Part shown: in pieces, positions 1 to 9,835 of the stretch
Numbering within the stretch: position 1 is the stretch's first letter
Layout: each line of letters starts with the position of its first letter
Source: Pseudomonadota bacterium
Lineage (GTDB): Bacteria; Pseudomonadota; Alphaproteobacteria; Rhizobiales; Rhizobiaceae
Direction: 5' to 3'
DNA: 64,000 nt
NCBI GenBank assembly: GCA_020161665.1
Contig: JAIUPA010000029.1
Span: 1 to 64,000 of the forward strand
Made by a program: the position numbers and the translations under genes
Notes under the pieces: model-generated
The model's database searches: none
What the model was told of the DNA's origin: nothing
What the model saw: only the letters and a program-made list of their open reading frames with translations

Positions 1-72
1 CGTCTTCGCGCCCGCCTCCTGCTCCTTCAATATCCCGATGACCTGTTCTTCCGTGAACCGTGAACGCTTCAT
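1..72 (-). CDS. IS3-family transposase OrfA, N-terminal fragment (runs off window)
   Basis: The minus strand from 72 to 1 encodes MKRSRFTEEQVIGILKEQ followed by a few more residues and leaves the window. This is the conserved N-terminus of the helix-turn-helix OrfA protein of IS3-family elements, which works with OrfB (the DDE transposase) to move the element. Only 24 codons are visible, so it cannot be told whether the element is complete. Confidence 0.8.
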   Translation of the reverse strand, partial: MKRSRFTEEQVIGILKEQEAGAKT

Positions 73-137
73 TCGTCCGTCTCCTCAATTGCGACGGACT
101 CTACCAAATTTTGGAGGAATTTATGGGGCTCAGGTCA
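1..137 (-). mobile_element. End of an IS3-family insertion sequence
   Basis: The OrfA start is preceded, on the minus strand, by about 65 bases of leader that ends in TGACCTGAGCCCC (positions 125-137). A TGACC-starting terminal repeat followed by a short leader and OrfA is the usual left end of IS3-family elements. The exact tip, the target duplication and the other end lie outside the window. Confidence 0.7.
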
Positions 138-768
138 ACAGAGCCAGCCCAGAATGCTAATCGAGAGTTGTCGAAAAGTCTTTAACGTGCGTCCTGCGAT
201 TTCAGGCTCGTTTTTGCGCCAAGCCATCATGAAATGTTAAGCGGCGATGATGTCGGGATGAGAGGGGCGCGTAACGGTTGCTTGTCTCGTCACCGGAGGC
301 AAATTCGACCGAGAAGTGGACTTTCAATGAGGTTTCGGTCAAAGCCGGTTTCACCGAAACGCGGGGAATGGGTCTCTGATTGAGCGGGGCCTGAATTGCA
401 CTCCCTTGGTTCAGCGCCGCACACGTAAACTTCCGAAGCTTCATGAGCGCCCATGACGACTTTTAAGTCGGTCGCCAATTCACCTTCAAGCGTCATATCA
501 GCTTCATCAAGGCGGCTTTGGAAGCGTAGGCAAATTTTTGATGTTCCCCGAAAGGACAGAGGCCGCCGACTCTCGGGAAGATTTCAACGGCATTGCGAGG
601 GACTCCCGGCTGTTAGACACTTGCCGATTTTAAAACAGTTTTCTGGCTACCTGCTATTTCGAACGGTCAGTTCGAAGGCGCAGATGGGAACGTAGCTGGA
701 GATTCAAGCAACACAAGCTTCGCACCTGTTTCAACCGGTTATGCTCGTTGAGCTATGTGAGAGCTAAT
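138..768. other. Intergenic stretch between IS end and small ORF; nothing recognised
   Basis: Frames of 60-80 codons exist on both strands (for example 202-444 minus and 453-695 plus), but none has a recognisable motif, a good ribosome-binding site or a composition that sets it apart from chance. No tRNA, hairpin terminator or further IS end was recognised. It may be decayed sequence beside the insertion. Confidence 0.4.
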
Positions 769-885
769 ATGCGACTTAAGGTCATGACTTTCGGTATTGT
801 TTTGAGCCTCCTGTTTTGGGGGGGCGTCTACTATCTCGCTGTTGAGGTGTGGCCGAATGTGGATTCAGGTCAGCGCATAGAATAG
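769..885 (+). CDS. Possible small single-pass membrane protein (38 aa)
   Basis: ATG at 769 opens a 38-codon frame ending with TAG at 883-885. The product begins MRLKVM, has one hydrophobic stretch of about 20 residues (rich in Val, Leu, Phe, Trp and Tyr), then a short polar tail. A basic N-terminus plus one helix fits a small inner-membrane protein. The Shine-Dalgarno is weak (GAGAG about 5 bases upstream). No family is recognised and it could be chance. Confidence 0.35.
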   Translation: MRLKVMTFGIVLSLLFWGGVYYLAVEVWPNVDSGQRIE

Positions 886-891
886 GCTTCA

Positions 892-921
892 GAAAACCGG
901 CCTGAAGGTCGCATCTTTCAG
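892..921 (-). terminator. Likely terminator at the 3' end of ugd
   Basis: On the minus strand, CCTGAA and TTCAGG (900-921) form a six-base-pair stem that includes the ugd stop codon. It is followed by CCGGTTTTC. The U-run is short, so the call is moderate. Confidence 0.4.
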
Positions 922-2222
922 GCGCGCCCGATGCTGGAATAGCTGAAGCCATGAGCTTCGACTTCATCGCGTCGGTAAATGTTGCGAAGGTCAACCAGAA
1001 CCGGAGCGGTCATGATCGACTTCAGACGGTCGAGGTCGAGCGCGCGGAACTGGTTCCACTCGGTAACAATCACCACGGCATCAGCATCCTTGGCCGCCTC
1101 ATAGGGGCCGGTGGCATATTCCATACCATCGATCACCTGTTTGGCGTTTTCCATACCTTCCGGGTCATAACCCATCACGATCGCACCGGCATCCTTCAGC
1201 GTCTGAACTACGGCAATCGCCGGGCTGTCGCGCATGTCGTCGGTGTTCGGCTTGAAGGTGAGGCCGAGAACAGCAATCTTCTTGCCGCGCACATCGCCAC
1301 CCGCCGCCGTGATCACCTTGCGGCCCATGGCGCGCTTGCGGTTATCGTTGATAGCAATGGTGGTCTCGATGAGGCGTACCGGGCTGTCGTAATCCTGTGC
1401 GGTCTTGGCAAGCGCCAGCGTATCCTTCGGGAAGCACGAGCCGCCATAGCCGGGGCCGGCATGCAGGAACTTCGCGCCGATGCGGCCATCAAGACCGATT
1501 CCGCGCGAGACATCCTGAACGTTAGCGCCCACTTTTTCGCAAAGGTCAGCCATTTCGTTGATGAAGGTGATCTTCATGGCGAGGAAGGCGTTGGCCGCGT
1601 ACTTGATCAGTTCCGAGGTGCGGCGCTCGGTAAACATCAGCGGGGCCTGGTTGAGATAGAGTGGACGGTAGACTTCGGTCATCACGCCACGGGCGCGCTC
1701 ATCCTCAATGCCGACCACGATACGGTCGGGGCGCTTGAAGTCGTCGATGGCAGCCCCTTCGCGCAGGAATTCCGGGTTGGAAACCACGGCGAAATCGGCG
1801 TCCGGGCGCTCTTCGCGGATGATGCGTTCCACTTCGTCGCCCGTGCCAACCGGAACGGTGGATTTGGTGACAACGACGGTAAAACCTTTCATGGCGCGGG
1901 CGATTTCGCGGGCGGCGGCATAGACGTAACCGAGATCGGCATGGCCATCACCACGACGCGAGGGCGTACCCACCGCGATGAACACCACATCGGCGTCCGC
2001 TACCGGACCTTCAAGGTCCGTCGTAAAGGTCAGGCGGCCAGATTTGGCATTGGAGGAAACAAGCTGGTCAAGACCGGGTTCAAAGATCGGGATTTCACCG
2101 CGCTTCAGCGCATTAACCTTGGCTTCCACCTTGTCGACGCACACAACGTCATGGCCGAAATCAGCGAAGCAGGCACCGGAAACAAGGCCTACATACCCCG
2201 AACCAATCATCACAATCTTCAA
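918..2222 (-). CDS. ugd: UDP-glucose 6-dehydrogenase
   Basis: This 434-residue protein oxidises UDP-glucose twice with NAD to UDP-glucuronate in the cytoplasm. The N-terminal Rossmann loop is GSGYVGLVSG (residues 7-16). The central helical linker contains KYAANAFLAMKI, and the catalytic cysteine is in GPGYGGSCFPKDTL (Cys263). The C-terminal domain carries LGLTFKPNTDD. The length is normal for the family. It is transcribed alone, with its own promoter-like element 40-80 bases upstream. UDP-glucuronate is the substrate of the LpsL-type epimerase encoded 3.6 kb upstream, so the two probably act in sequence in making UDP-galacturonate for lipopolysaccharide or capsule. Confidence 0.95.
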   Translation of the reverse strand: MKIVMIGSGYVGLVSGACFADFGHDVVCVDKVEAKVNALKRGEIPIFEPGLDQLVSSNAKSGRLTFTTDLEGPVADADVVFIAVGTPSRRGDGHADLGYVYAAAREIARAMKGFTVVVTKSTVPVGTGDEVERIIREERPDADFAVVSNPEFLREGAAIDDFKRPDRIVVGIEDERARGVMTEVYRPLYLNQAPLMFTERRTSELIKYAANAFLAMKITFINEMADLCEKVGANVQDVSRGIGLDGRIGAKFLHAGPGYGGSCFPKDTLALAKTAQDYDSPVRLIETTIAINDNRKRAMGRKVITAAGGDVRGKKIAVLGLTFKPNTDDMRDSPAIAVVQTLKDAGAIVMGYDPEGMENAKQVIDGMEYATGPYEAAKDADAVVIVTEWNQFRALDLDRLKSIMTAPVLVDLRNIYRRDEVEAHGFSYSSIGRA

Positions 2223-2260
2223 AGCAGGTCCCCTTTATTCTTACCGATCTCACAACCAAT

Positions 2261-2299
2261 TTGGTATCGTGAAAACCAAACCACTTTCAAGGCATAAAC
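2261..2299 (-). promoter_or_regulatory. Promoter-like element upstream of ugd, shared with lpsL
   Basis: This 39-base block aligns without gaps to 6942-6980 upstream of lpsL. On the minus strand both begin GTTTA(T/A)GCCTTGAA and end CGATACCA or CGATACCA-like bases at the same distance. TTGAAA followed 17 bases later by ATACCA could be a -35/-10 pair, or the block may be a regulator site. Conservation of the two ends with a diverged middle suggests function. Confidence 0.45.
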
Positions 2300-2438
2300 C
2301 TGACTGTGGTTAAATTGACAGCATAGTATTTCCAGATGCGCCATTATTGCATCGCTTGATGACGTTTTGAACTCGTGGCTCATCTGCCTCTCGGGCTCAA
2401 AATTACTGGAAACCATAGTTATTTGCTGAAGAGGTTTT

Positions 2439-3482
2439 CTAGATCCCCAGACGTTCGCCCTTGTAAACGCCGTCGCGCAAGGGACGCCACCACCAATCGT
2501 TTTCGAGATACCAGCGCACGGTTTTCGCAATGCCGCTGTCGAAATCCTCCTGTGCCTTCCAGCCCAGTTCGGTTTCGAGCTTCGTGGCGTCGATGGCATA
2601 GCGCGCATCATGGCCGGGCCGGTCGGTCACATAGGTAATCAACCGTTCATGGGGTGCCGTGGTCGGGTGCATTTCGTCCATCAGTGCGCATATGCGTTTG
2701 ACGACATCGATATTGCGGCGCTCGTTGCGCCCACCGATATTGTATTTCTCGCCAAGCCGACCCTTCGTTGCCACAAGATGCAGCGCGCGGGCGTGGTCTT
2801 CCACATAAAGCCAGTCGCGAATATTCGCGCCATTGCCGTAGATCGGCAGCGGCTTGCCCTCGAGCGCATTGAGGATGACGAGCGGAATGAGCTTTTCCGG
2901 GAAGTGATAGGGGCCGTAATTGTTCGAGCAGTTGGAGACAACCACCGGCAGCCCGTAGGTGCGATACCAAGCAATCGCCAGATGATCGCTCGCCGCCTTC
3001 GATGCCGAATAGGGCGAGGACGGATCATAAGCCGTTTCTTCCTCGAAGAGGCCGTCGTCACCAAGCGAACCATAGACTTCATCGGTCGAGACATGCAGGA
3101 AGCGGAAAGCCTTTTTGGCCTCGCTCTCAAGCCCGTTCCAGTACTGGCGGGCGGCTTCCAGCAGCGTGAAGGTGCCGACCACATTGGTTTGAATGAAATC
3201 CGCCGAGCCCGTAATCGAGCGATCCACATGGCTTTCAGCGGCGAGATGCATGACAAGATCGGGCTGGAAGGTCGAAAAGGCCTCGTTCATCGCGGCCCTG
3301 TCGCAAATATCGGCCATGAGGAAACGATGGTTGGGGGCGTTTTCAACGACCCGGAGCGAGGCAAGATTGCCCGCATAGGTGAGCTTGTCGACGGTCAGAA
3401 CCGCCGCGCCGAGGTCTCCCACGAGATGACGCACCAGGGCCGAACCGATAGAGCCCGCACCGCCTGTGACCAGAATACGCAT
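2439..3482 (-). CDS. rfbB: dTDP-glucose 4,6-dehydratase
   Basis: Second step of dTDP-L-rhamnose synthesis: removes water from dTDP-glucose to give dTDP-4-keto-6-deoxyglucose. The 347-residue extended SDR has the NAD-binding motif TGGAGSIGS (residues 6-14; Phe is more usual than Ser before IGS), the catalytic triad region STDEVYGS and the [10 protein letters not shown] active-site Tyr/Lys motif. [13 protein letters not shown] sugar-nucleotide residues are also present. It is the last gene of lpsL-rfbC-rfbD-rfbA-rfbB, starting 25 bases after rfbA ends. Confidence 0.95.
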   Translation of the reverse strand: MRILVTGGAGSIGSALVRHLVGDLGAAVLTVDKLTYAGNLASLRVVENAPNHRFLMADICDRAAMNEAFSTFQPDLVMHLAAESHVDRSITGSADFIQTNVVGTFTLLEAARQYWNGLESEAKKAFRFLHVSTDEVYGSLGDDGLFEEETAYDPSSPYSASKAASDHLAIAWYRTYGLPVVVSNCSNNYGPYHFPEKLIPLVILNALEGKPLPIYGNGANIRDWLYVEDHARALHLVATKGRLGEKYNIGGRNERRNIDVVKRICALMDEMHPTTAPHERLITYVTDRPGHDARYAIDATKLETELGWKAQEDFDSGIAKTVRWYLENDWWWRPLRDGVYKGERLGI

Positions 3483-3507
3483 ATGCTTGTCTCTCCCCGA
3501 TCCTGCT

Positions 3508-4374
3508 TCAGGCGTCCGCGAGCTTCAGGAGATAGGTCCCGTAGCTCGTCTTGGAAAAAGCCCGCCCATGCTCGATCAGTTTGTCGCGGTCGATCCAGCC
3601 CTTCTGCCAGGCGATTTCCTCAAGGCAGGCAATGAAGGCGCCTGTGCGCTTTTGAATGGTGCGCACGAATTCGGAGGCTTCAAGCAGGCTGTCATGCGTG
3701 CCGGTATCGAGCCAGGCATAGCCGCGCGACATGCGCTCGACATGGAGCGCGCCTTCCTCCATGTAAAGACGATTGAGGTCGGTAATCTCATACTCACCAC
3801 GGGCCGAGGGCTTGAGCGATTTAGCCTTGGCAACAACCGTTTCATCGTAGAAATAAAGCCCGGTGACGGCAAAGTGCGAGCGCGGCTTGGCAGGCTTTTC
3901 CTCAAGGCTGAGGGCCGTTCCATCCGGCCCCAGTTCCACCACGCCGTAACGTTCCGGGTCTTCCACCTCATAGGCAAAGACGGTCGCACCTTGCGTGCGT
4001 TCGCGGGCGCGCTTCAGCTGCTGCGTCAGGCCCGCGCCGAAGAAGATGTTATCGCCGAGCACGAGGGCGGCAGGTTCGCCGTCGAGGAAGTCTTCACCGA
4101 TGGTGAAGGCCTGCGCCAGACCGTCCGGGCTTGGCTGGATCGCATAGCAAATGTCGATGCCCCATTTGGAGCCGTCACCGAACAGGCGCTCGTAATTGGC
4201 AATATACTCGGGCGCGGAAATGATGAGAATTTCGCGAATGCCGGCCAGCATCAGCACCGACAGCGGATAGTAGATCATCGGCTTGTCATAGACCGGCAAA
4301 AGCTGCTTGTTGACCGCAAGCGTTGCCGGGTGAAGCCGCGTGCCGGAACCTCCGGCCAGAATGATCCCCTTCAT
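3508..4374 (-). CDS. rfbA: Glucose-1-phosphate thymidylyltransferase
   Basis: First step of dTDP-rhamnose synthesis: joins glucose-1-phosphate and dTTP to give dTDP-glucose. The 288-residue protein opens with the nucleotidyltransferase signature [15 protein letters not shown], then [27 protein letters not shown] and a [12 protein letters not shown] motif near the C-terminus are typical of RfbA. Its ATG overlaps the rfbD stop codon as ATGA (4371-4374), so translation is probably coupled. Confidence 0.96.
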   Translation of the reverse strand: MKGIILAGGSGTRLHPATLAVNKQLLPVYDKPMIYYPLSVLMLAGIREILIISAPEYIANYERLFGDGSKWGIDICYAIQPSPDGLAQAFTIGEDFLDGEPAALVLGDNIFFGAGLTQQLKRARERTQGATVFAYEVEDPERYGVVELGPDGTALSLEEKPAKPRSHFAVTGLYFYDETVVAKAKSLKPSARGEYEITDLNRLYMEEGALHVERMSRGYAWLDTGTHDSLLEASEFVRTIQKRTGAFIACLEEIAWQKGWIDRDKLIEHGRAFSKTSYGTYLLKLADA

Positions 4375-5267
4375 CGTGTCTCCTCCACGCGTGCAATTTC
4401 AAGGGCGTCCAGCGTTTGTGTCAGCCCGGCGCGCCAGTCCGGCGGCAGTATGGCATAGTCCTTGGCAAGATGCGCCGATGCCAGAACGGAATTGGCGGGA
4501 CGGCGTGCCGGTGTCGGGTAATCCGCCGTGGTGATGGCGTTGAGGCGTGGCGTTTGCAGGCCCCGCTCCGCCGCTTGCCGGAAAATCTCGCGGGCAAAGC
4601 CGTGCCAGCTTGTCTCTTCGTCGCCGGCCAGATGATAGATGCCGCAAGGCGCATCCTGATCGGCAATCAGGCGAAGGGCGATAACGCCAAGGGCCTCGGC
4701 AATCGCTTTGGCCGGTGTCGGACAACCGCGCTGGTCATCGACAACGCCGAGTTCTGGCCGCGTTGCGCCAAGCCGCAGCATGGTTTTGACGAAGTTCGCA
4801 CCGTGCGGTGAAAACACCCAGGCCGTGCGCATGATCACGTGGCGCGGGTTGATGCTGCGCACCGCCTGTTCGCCCGCCTCTTTCGAGGCACCATAGACAC
4901 TGACCGGCGAAACCGGATCGCTTTCGACATAGGCACCCGTCTTGTGGCCATCGAAGACGTAATCGGTCGAGACATGGAGAAGCGGAATGCCTGCCTCGCG
5001 AGTGGCTGCTGCAAGGGCTGCCGGAGCCAGCGCATTGATGCGGAAGGCGGCAAGCGGCTCGCTTTCGGCACGGTCAACCGCGGTATAGGCCGCCGGATTG
5101 ATCACGGCGGCAAACCCGCCCGCCATCACGTAAGCCTGAACGGCCTCTTGATCGGCAAGATCGAGTTCGGCGCGGTTCGGCGCGATGATTTCAACGCCTT
5201 GAGGCCAGTTGAACTGCCTCAGTTCCGTTCCGACTTGGCCTGTTCCTCCGGTCACCAGAATGCGCAT
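4371..5267 (-). CDS. rfbD: dTDP-4-dehydrorhamnose reductase
   Basis: Final step of dTDP-L-rhamnose synthesis (NAD(P)H reduction of the 4-keto group). The 298-residue SDR has [11 protein letters not shown] at residues 6-16, [16 protein letters not shown] and [10 protein letters not shown] with the catalytic Tyr and Lys. A longer frame begins at 5282, but the ATG at 5267 is preceded by AAGGGG at good spacing and gives the usual family start [11 protein letters not shown]. It follows rfbC by 11 bases and overlaps rfbA by 4. Confidence 0.93.
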   Translation of the reverse strand: MRILVTGGTGQVGTELRQFNWPQGVEIIAPNRAELDLADQEAVQAYVMAGGFAAVINPAAYTAVDRAESEPLAAFRINALAPAALAAATREAGIPLLHVSTDYVFDGHKTGAYVESDPVSPVSVYGASKEAGEQAVRSINPRHVIMRTAWVFSPHGANFVKTMLRLGATRPELGVVDDQRGCPTPAKAIAEALGVIALRLIADQDAPCGIYHLAGDEETSWHGFAREIFRQAAERGLQTPRLNAITTADYPTPARRPANSVLASAHLAKDYAILPPDWRAGLTQTLDALEIARVEETR

Positions 5268-5278
5268 GGCGTGCCCCT

Positions 5279-5848
5279 TCAAACCTCGAGAAGTTCCATG
5301 GGAACACCGTCATAATCAAACGGGCTTTCAAAACCGGAAAGCAACGGCAGAACCTCATCCTTGCCGCTCAAGGTGGGCTTAACGTCTTCAGCAAGCGGCC
5401 ACGTCACGGCAATATCCGGATCGCTCCACAGGATGCCGCCATCGTTGGCCGGCGCATACGGTGCGGAAACCTTGTATTGCACCTCGCAATCGGCTGTCAG
5501 CGTCACGAAGCCATGCGCAAAGCCGACCGGAATATAAAGCTGATGGCCGTTTTGCGCCGACAGTTCGCAGCCGATCCATTGGCCATAGGTTGGCGAGCCG
5601 CGTTGCACATCAACCGCCACATCAAACATCGCCCCGCGCGTGCAGCGCACGAGTTTTGCCTGGGCAAAGGGCGGCGTCTGGAAATGCAAGCCGCGCAAGG
5701 TGCCACTCTCTGCCGAGAAGGAATGGTTGTCCTGTACAAAGCCATGATGGAGGCCGAGCGCGGCAAAGGCCTTCTCGCTATAGGTTTCCATGAACCAGCC
5801 GCGCGCATCGCCGAAACGCTTCGGCTTCAATAGGAAAAGCTTACCCAT
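5279..5848 (-). CDS. rfbC: dTDP-4-dehydrorhamnose 3,5-epimerase
   Basis: Third step of dTDP-rhamnose synthesis, a cupin-fold epimerase. The start at 5848 gives MGKLFLLKPKRFGDARGWF, the usual beginning with the substrate-binding Phe/Arg region. QDNHSFSAESGTLRGLHFQ contains the active-site His region, and QLYIPVGFAHGFVTL is the family signature. It is 189 residues, close to the usual length. The frame is open further upstream to 5902, but that part has no homology and would overlap lpsL. Confidence 0.94.
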   Translation of the reverse strand: MGKLFLLKPKRFGDARGWFMETYSEKAFAALGLHHGFVQDNHSFSAESGTLRGLHFQTPPFAQAKLVRCTRGAMFDVAVDVQRGSPTYGQWIGCELSAQNGHQLYIPVGFAHGFVTLTADCEVQYKVSAPYAPANDGGILWSDPDIAVTWPLAEDVKPTLSGKDEVLPLLSGFESPFDYDGVPMELLEV

Positions 5849-5868
5849 TTCCCTGCTCTCCCCTTGCC

Positions 5869-6897
5869 TTATTCGCTCGGGGCGTTGGGGAAGCCCTTCC
5901 ACTCGCGATACCAGCGCACGAATTCACGAATGCCGGTTTCGACGGGCGTTTCCGGCACATAGCCGGTCAGTGCTTTCAAAAGGTCCGGCGCCGCAAAGGT
6001 GCGCGGCACGTCGCCCTTCTGCATGGGCAGAAGCGTGCGGTTCGGCGGCAGGCCAAGCGTTTCCTCGACCGTTTCCACGAAGCGAATGAGTTCCACCGGC
6101 TGGCCGCCGCCAATATTGACGACGCGGAACGGTGCCGTCTTCGAAAGCGAGTCCTCGAATTCCGTCGATATGATGCGGTTTTCCTCAGACGGCGGCAGAT
6201 TGCAAAGGCGCACGATGGATTCGACGAGATCGCTGACATAGGTGAAGTCGCGGCTCATCTTGCCTTCGCCATAGACCTCGATCGGGCGACCGTTGAGCAT
6301 GGCTTCGGTGAACTTGAAAAGCGCCATATCCGGACGGCCCCACGGGCCATAGACCGTGAAGAAGCGGAAGGTCGTCGTCGGCACCTTGTAAAGGTGCGAA
6401 TAGGAATGCGCCATCACTTCCATTGCCTTCTTCGTGGCGGCATAAAGCGTCAGCGGCTGGTCGGTATTGTCGTTTTCGGCAAAGGGGAACTTGTCGTTGC
6501 CGCCATAGACCGACGAGGTGGAGGCGATCAGCAGGTGCCCTACATTGATCTGGCGGGCGACTTCCATGACATTCCACGAACCAACAAGGTTTGAGGACAC
6601 GTAAGCACCCGGGTTTTCAAGGCTGTAGCGAACACCGGCCTGGGCTGCGAGGTGGACGATGACATCCGGCTTGTTCGCGGCTGCTGCGGCATCCAGTGCG
6701 GCTTTGTCTTCAAGCAACGCGCGCACTTCCGTAAAGCCCTCGAAGGTCTTCAACATGGAAAGACGCTTTTCCTTCAGCGTCACATCATAATAATCCGTCA
6801 CCGCGTCATAGCCGGTTACCGTATGGCCTTCCGACAGCAGCCGACGGGCCAGGTGAAAACCGATAAAACCTGCGGTGCCGGTGATCAGATAATGCAT
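5869..6897 (-). CDS. lpsL: NAD-dependent epimerase, likely UDP-glucuronate 4-epimerase (LpsL-type)
   Basis: This 342-residue extended SDR probably interconverts UDP-glucuronate and UDP-galacturonate. It has [16 protein letters not shown] (residues 6-21), a long insertion [12 protein letters not shown] typical of UDP-glucuronate epimerases, [15 protein letters not shown] and [18 protein letters not shown] with the catalytic Tyr and Lys. [18 protein letters not shown] is a strong signature of this subgroup (LpsL, CapI, plant GAE). It is the first gene of the rhamnose operon, 20 bases before rfbC, with the shared promoter element just upstream. The substrate would come from ugd. Confidence 0.85.
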   Translation of the reverse strand: MHYLITGTAGFIGFHLARRLLSEGHTVTGYDAVTDYYDVTLKEKRLSMLKTFEGFTEVRALLEDKAALDAAAAANKPDVIVHLAAQAGVRYSLENPGAYVSSNLVGSWNVMEVARQINVGHLLIASTSSVYGGNDKFPFAENDNTDQPLTLYAATKKAMEVMAHSYSHLYKVPTTTFRFFTVYGPWGRPDMALFKFTEAMLNGRPIEVYGEGKMSRDFTYVSDLVESIVRLCNLPPSEENRIISTEFEDSLSKTAPFRVVNIGGGQPVELIRFVETVEETLGLPPNRTLLPMQKGDVPRTFAAPDLLKALTGYVPETPVETGIREFVRWYREWKGFPNAPSE

Positions 6898-6941
6898 GGC
6901 GTTCTTCCGATGGTGAGGACAACAACTATAAAGCTGTTGAT

Positions 6942-6980
6942 CTGGTATCGGAAAATGCCGGTCGCATTCAAGGCTTAAAC
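6942..6980 (-). promoter_or_regulatory. Promoter-like element upstream of the lpsL-rfb operon
   Basis: Copy of the element found upstream of ugd at 2261-2299, aligned without gaps over 39 bases. On the minus strand it starts GTTTAAGCCTTGAATG and ends CGATACCAG. It lies 45-83 bases before the lpsL ATG, a usual promoter distance. Confidence 0.45.
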
Positions 6981-6990
6981 GGGCTGTTCT

Positions 6991-7968
6991 TCAATGATTG
7001 CGACCGGAATGCCATTTCCAGGCCGAGCCGATGATATCGGCTAGATCATATTGCGGTTTCCAGCCCAGCACTTCAGCCGCCTTGGCATTGTCGGCGACCA
7101 GAACCGTGGAATCGCCCTCGCGTCGTCCGGTGATTTCCACCGGCATGGTGCGGCCGGACGCATGGTTGACGGCATCCAGCAATTCCTTGACCGTTGTCCC
7201 CTCACCCGTTCCGAGGTTCAGCGCCACCGTCTCGCCGCCTGACAGCAGATAATCAACGGCGCGCACATGGGCGTCGGCGAGATCGAGCACGTGAATATAG
7301 TCGCGTACGCAGGTGCCGTCGCGCGTCTCGTAATCGTTACCGAACACCTTGAACCCGGCGCGGCGGCCAAGGGCCGCATCGATCGCCAGCGGAATGGCGT
7401 GCGTTTCCGGTTCGTGCCATTCGCCGATTCGACCTTCGAAATCAGCCCCTGCGGCATTGAAATAGCGAAGGATCACAGACCGCAGGCCGCTATAGGTGGT
7501 ATAGTCCTTGAGCGCCTGCTCCACGATCCACTTGGTGCGGCCATAGGGGTTGATGGGCTCCTGCGGATGGAGTTCATCAAGTGGCATGCGCTGCGGCAGG
7601 CCGTAGGTTGCGCAGGTTGAAGAGAAGACAAAAGCCCCGACACCGGCGGCCATGGCCGCGGCCAGAAGCGTCAGCGATCCGATGACGTTGTTTTCGTAGA
7701 AACCGACGGGGTTCTTGACCGATTCCCCGACCTCGATCAGGGCTGCGAAATGCATGACAGCGACCGGCTTGTGCAGGTCGAAAACCTCGTCCAGACGGGT
7801 ACGGTTGCGAATATCGCCCTCTTCTACCGGGCCCCATTTCACGAATTCCCGGTGCCCATTGGAGAAATTGTCGAACACAACCGGTTCATAGCCGCGCTCG
7901 GCCAGAAGAAGACAGGTGTGGGAACCGATATAGCCGGCACCGCCGACAACGAGAACTTTCTTCTTCAT
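6991..7968 (-). CDS. galE: UDP-glucose 4-epimerase
   Basis: Interconverts UDP-glucose and UDP-galactose for surface polysaccharide (called exoB in rhizobia). The 325-residue protein has VVGGAGYIGSHTCLLL near the N-terminus, FSSTCATYGLPQ with the catalytic Ser/Thr, and YGRTKWIVEQ with the catalytic Tyr/Lys. RYFNAAGAD and CVRDYIHVLDLADAH are GalE signatures. The ATG at 7968 is preferred over the in-frame TTG at 7974. The gene begins about 45 bases after the fkbH-like stop and may be co-transcribed with it. UDP-galactose also feeds the glf product at 49.3 kb. Confidence 0.95.
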   Translation of the reverse strand: MKKKVLVVGGAGYIGSHTCLLLAERGYEPVVFDNFSNGHREFVKWGPVEEGDIRNRTRLDEVFDLHKPVAVMHFAALIEVGESVKNPVGFYENNVIGSLTLLAAAMAAGVGAFVFSSTCATYGLPQRMPLDELHPQEPINPYGRTKWIVEQALKDYTTYSGLRSVILRYFNAAGADFEGRIGEWHEPETHAIPLAIDAALGRRAGFKVFGNDYETRDGTCVRDYIHVLDLADAHVRAVDYLLSGGETVALNLGTGEGTTVKELLDAVNHASGRTMPVEITGRREGDSTVLVADNAKAAEVLGWKPQYDLADIIGSAWKWHSGRNH

Positions 7969-8012
7969 TTCCAAGGCTGCCCTTTTCGCTTCATTCCGGC
8001 TGCATCATGCTC

Positions 8013-9545
8013 TTAAGCCGAAACTTTATCATACCAGGATCTCGTATTGTCAGCGATCTTCTTCAAAAGAGGAACGCCATAATGCCTGACATCGATGGCT
8101 TCCTCTTCGCTGGCAATCCTGTTGAGGTCCAGAAGTTTGACGCGCGGATGGGCTTCGACAGCGCTTCGCCAAATCTGGTTGAAGTGGGCAAGACGCTTGC
8201 GGGTCACGCCAAAATGTTGTGGCAGCTTGGCGTCGGGGGCGTCCTCGAACGGAATGATGACCAAAGCGTTGCGCCCCGTCGTCTCCACGAAGCGGCAAAA
8301 CCGCTCGACACAAAGGGCGTAGACCGATGTCATGAGATCGGCTTCGCTGATGCCCGGCCAGTAGCCATTCGCGTAATCAACAAAGGCACCGTAAACGAGA
8401 TGATCGGGGAAGAACTGGCCCTTGAAATCCTCATTGAGGAAAAACCGGAGATAAAAAACCCGGTCGATAATATTCTTGGGGTCGAAAGCTTGCGGCGCAT
8501 TGTCGAAAACCGCGTCCTTGGCAAGGCCGCTGAAATGCGCGATGGCGCCTGACTGACAATTGGCCATGATTCGAAGATTGGGTGAGCGGGCCGCCTCGGC
8601 AAACTCATTTTCATAGATCATCTTGCGGACATCCGCATCGTGGAAGCTGCCATTGCGGATCCAGTCAACGGGCCGCAGCGCAAGAGCGATCTGTGAAAAA
8701 TCGGCCTGCGGGAACAGACGCCTGACCTCGTTCATGACCCAATTTTCCACGCCCATGTGCATGATGCGGCACGAAAAAACGAAATGAACCAGATGACGTT
8801 CCTTCTCCAGCGCTACAAACCCGACCAGCCCGTGATAGCCGTAACGGTCCCAGACGAAGATGCTGAAGCAGTCATAGGTGAGGATGGAAGAAACGAGGTC
8901 AGGGATGGAACCCGCCGCAACCCGTGACTTCGTGTAGTTCAATTGATTGCTGCGATTGATCAACTGCTCGATTCGCGAGGCGAAATCGAGATTGTCCATG
9001 CGATGCACCATGCTGACCCGAATGTCGCATGTTCGCAGGAAGTCCTCCCGCGGCATGTTCGAGGACTGACTGTCCGTCACCCTCGCTTCCAGCATTCGAT
9101 ATTCCTGTACGCGGCTTTTACGTACATTCTGGTACTGTTCCAGCAGGGCTTCCAGACACTGGTCGCACAGTTCGGTTGTGGCATCCACCACGAGGACTTC
9201 GGGGATCAGGAACTTGACTTCCCGCAGGTTGACCATGTTGTCATCGATGAAGAGCACGTTTTCGGGCCGCAGCTGCATATCCTGAATGATCTGCTTCACC
9301 GCCGGCGCCTTGGGCGAAAAGGAAATGCGCGGAAAGACGAACTCGTCCCACAGGCCGAATTCCATGAGCTTCTGCCGGGCCGTTTCGTGATCATTCTTGG
9401 AGCAGATCGCGGAGACGACGCCCCGCTGGTTCAATTGGCGAATGTAATCGGCGCGGCTGGCATTGAGATGCACATCAGAGCTTTCGGCCAATGTGCCCGT
9501 CCACAGCGTATCGTCCAGATCCCAAATGATGAGTTTAATGTCCAT
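8013..9545 (-). CDS. HAD-IIIC family FkbH-like protein
   Basis: This 510-residue protein starts IIWDLDDTLWTGTLAE, the HAD motif I with its nucleophile Asp, followed by ICSKNDHETARQKL and FIDDNMVNLREVKF (motif IV-type acidic pair). FkbH-type enzymes load a phosphoglycerate-derived acyl unit onto carrier proteins in polyketide assembly. Related HAD-IIIC proteins also occur in polysaccharide clusters. Residues of roughly 160-330 resemble an acetyltransferase-like middle region, and the C-terminal third is hydrolase-like. No carrier protein is seen nearby, so the acceptor is unknown. It lies upstream of galE and diverges from a radical SAM gene. Confidence 0.75.
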   Translation of the reverse strand: MDIKLIIWDLDDTLWTGTLAESSDVHLNASRADYIRQLNQRGVVSAICSKNDHETARQKLMEFGLWDEFVFPRISFSPKAPAVKQIIQDMQLRPENVLFIDDNMVNLREVKFLIPEVLVVDATTELCDQCLEALLEQYQNVRKSRVQEYRMLEARVTDSQSSNMPREDFLRTCDIRVSMVHRMDNLDFASRIEQLINRSNQLNYTKSRVAAGSIPDLVSSILTYDCFSIFVWDRYGYHGLVGFVALEKERHLVHFVFSCRIMHMGVENWVMNEVRRLFPQADFSQIALALRPVDWIRNGSFHDADVRKMIYENEFAEAARSPNLRIMANCQSGAIAHFSGLAKDAVFDNAPQAFDPKNIIDRVFYLRFFLNEDFKGQFFPDHLVYGAFVDYANGYWPGISEADLMTSVYALCVERFCRFVETTGRNALVIIPFEDAPDAKLPQHFGVTRKRLAHFNQIWRSAVEAHPRVKLLDLNRIASEEEAIDVRHYGVPLLKKIADNTRSWYDKVSA

Positions 9546-9835
9546 AATGCGCCATCACCTTCGCTCAATGGCTGATCACGGCGCGGCCACATGCCGTGCA
9601 TCGTCATCATCCTGCGGGGGATGTTACCATTCGAATTTTGCCCAAGCCTTGCGTCACGCGTGGTGAATGTAAAAGCGAGGTCAGCTTCGAGAAACCTTGC
9701 TGCCGCAAGATCATCCTAGGTAGCGCTGCATGGAAGAGCGCTTTGTCAAATGTGCGGTGCGGCTGATTTCAGCCTATCGCTTGCCCATGACGGGCACTAT
9801 CCCGACACGATCCCGGATCAGCGAAAGGTGCTTTC

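Noticed and set aside
202..695. Frames of 68-80 codons near the left IS end
   Set aside because: No recognisable domain or start signal; lengths expected by chance.
951..2297. Long open frame (448 codons) on the plus strand opposite ugd
   Set aside because: It is the antisense shadow of a high-GC gene with full catalytic motifs; the product is His/Arg-rich, without known domain, and lacks a ribosome-binding site.
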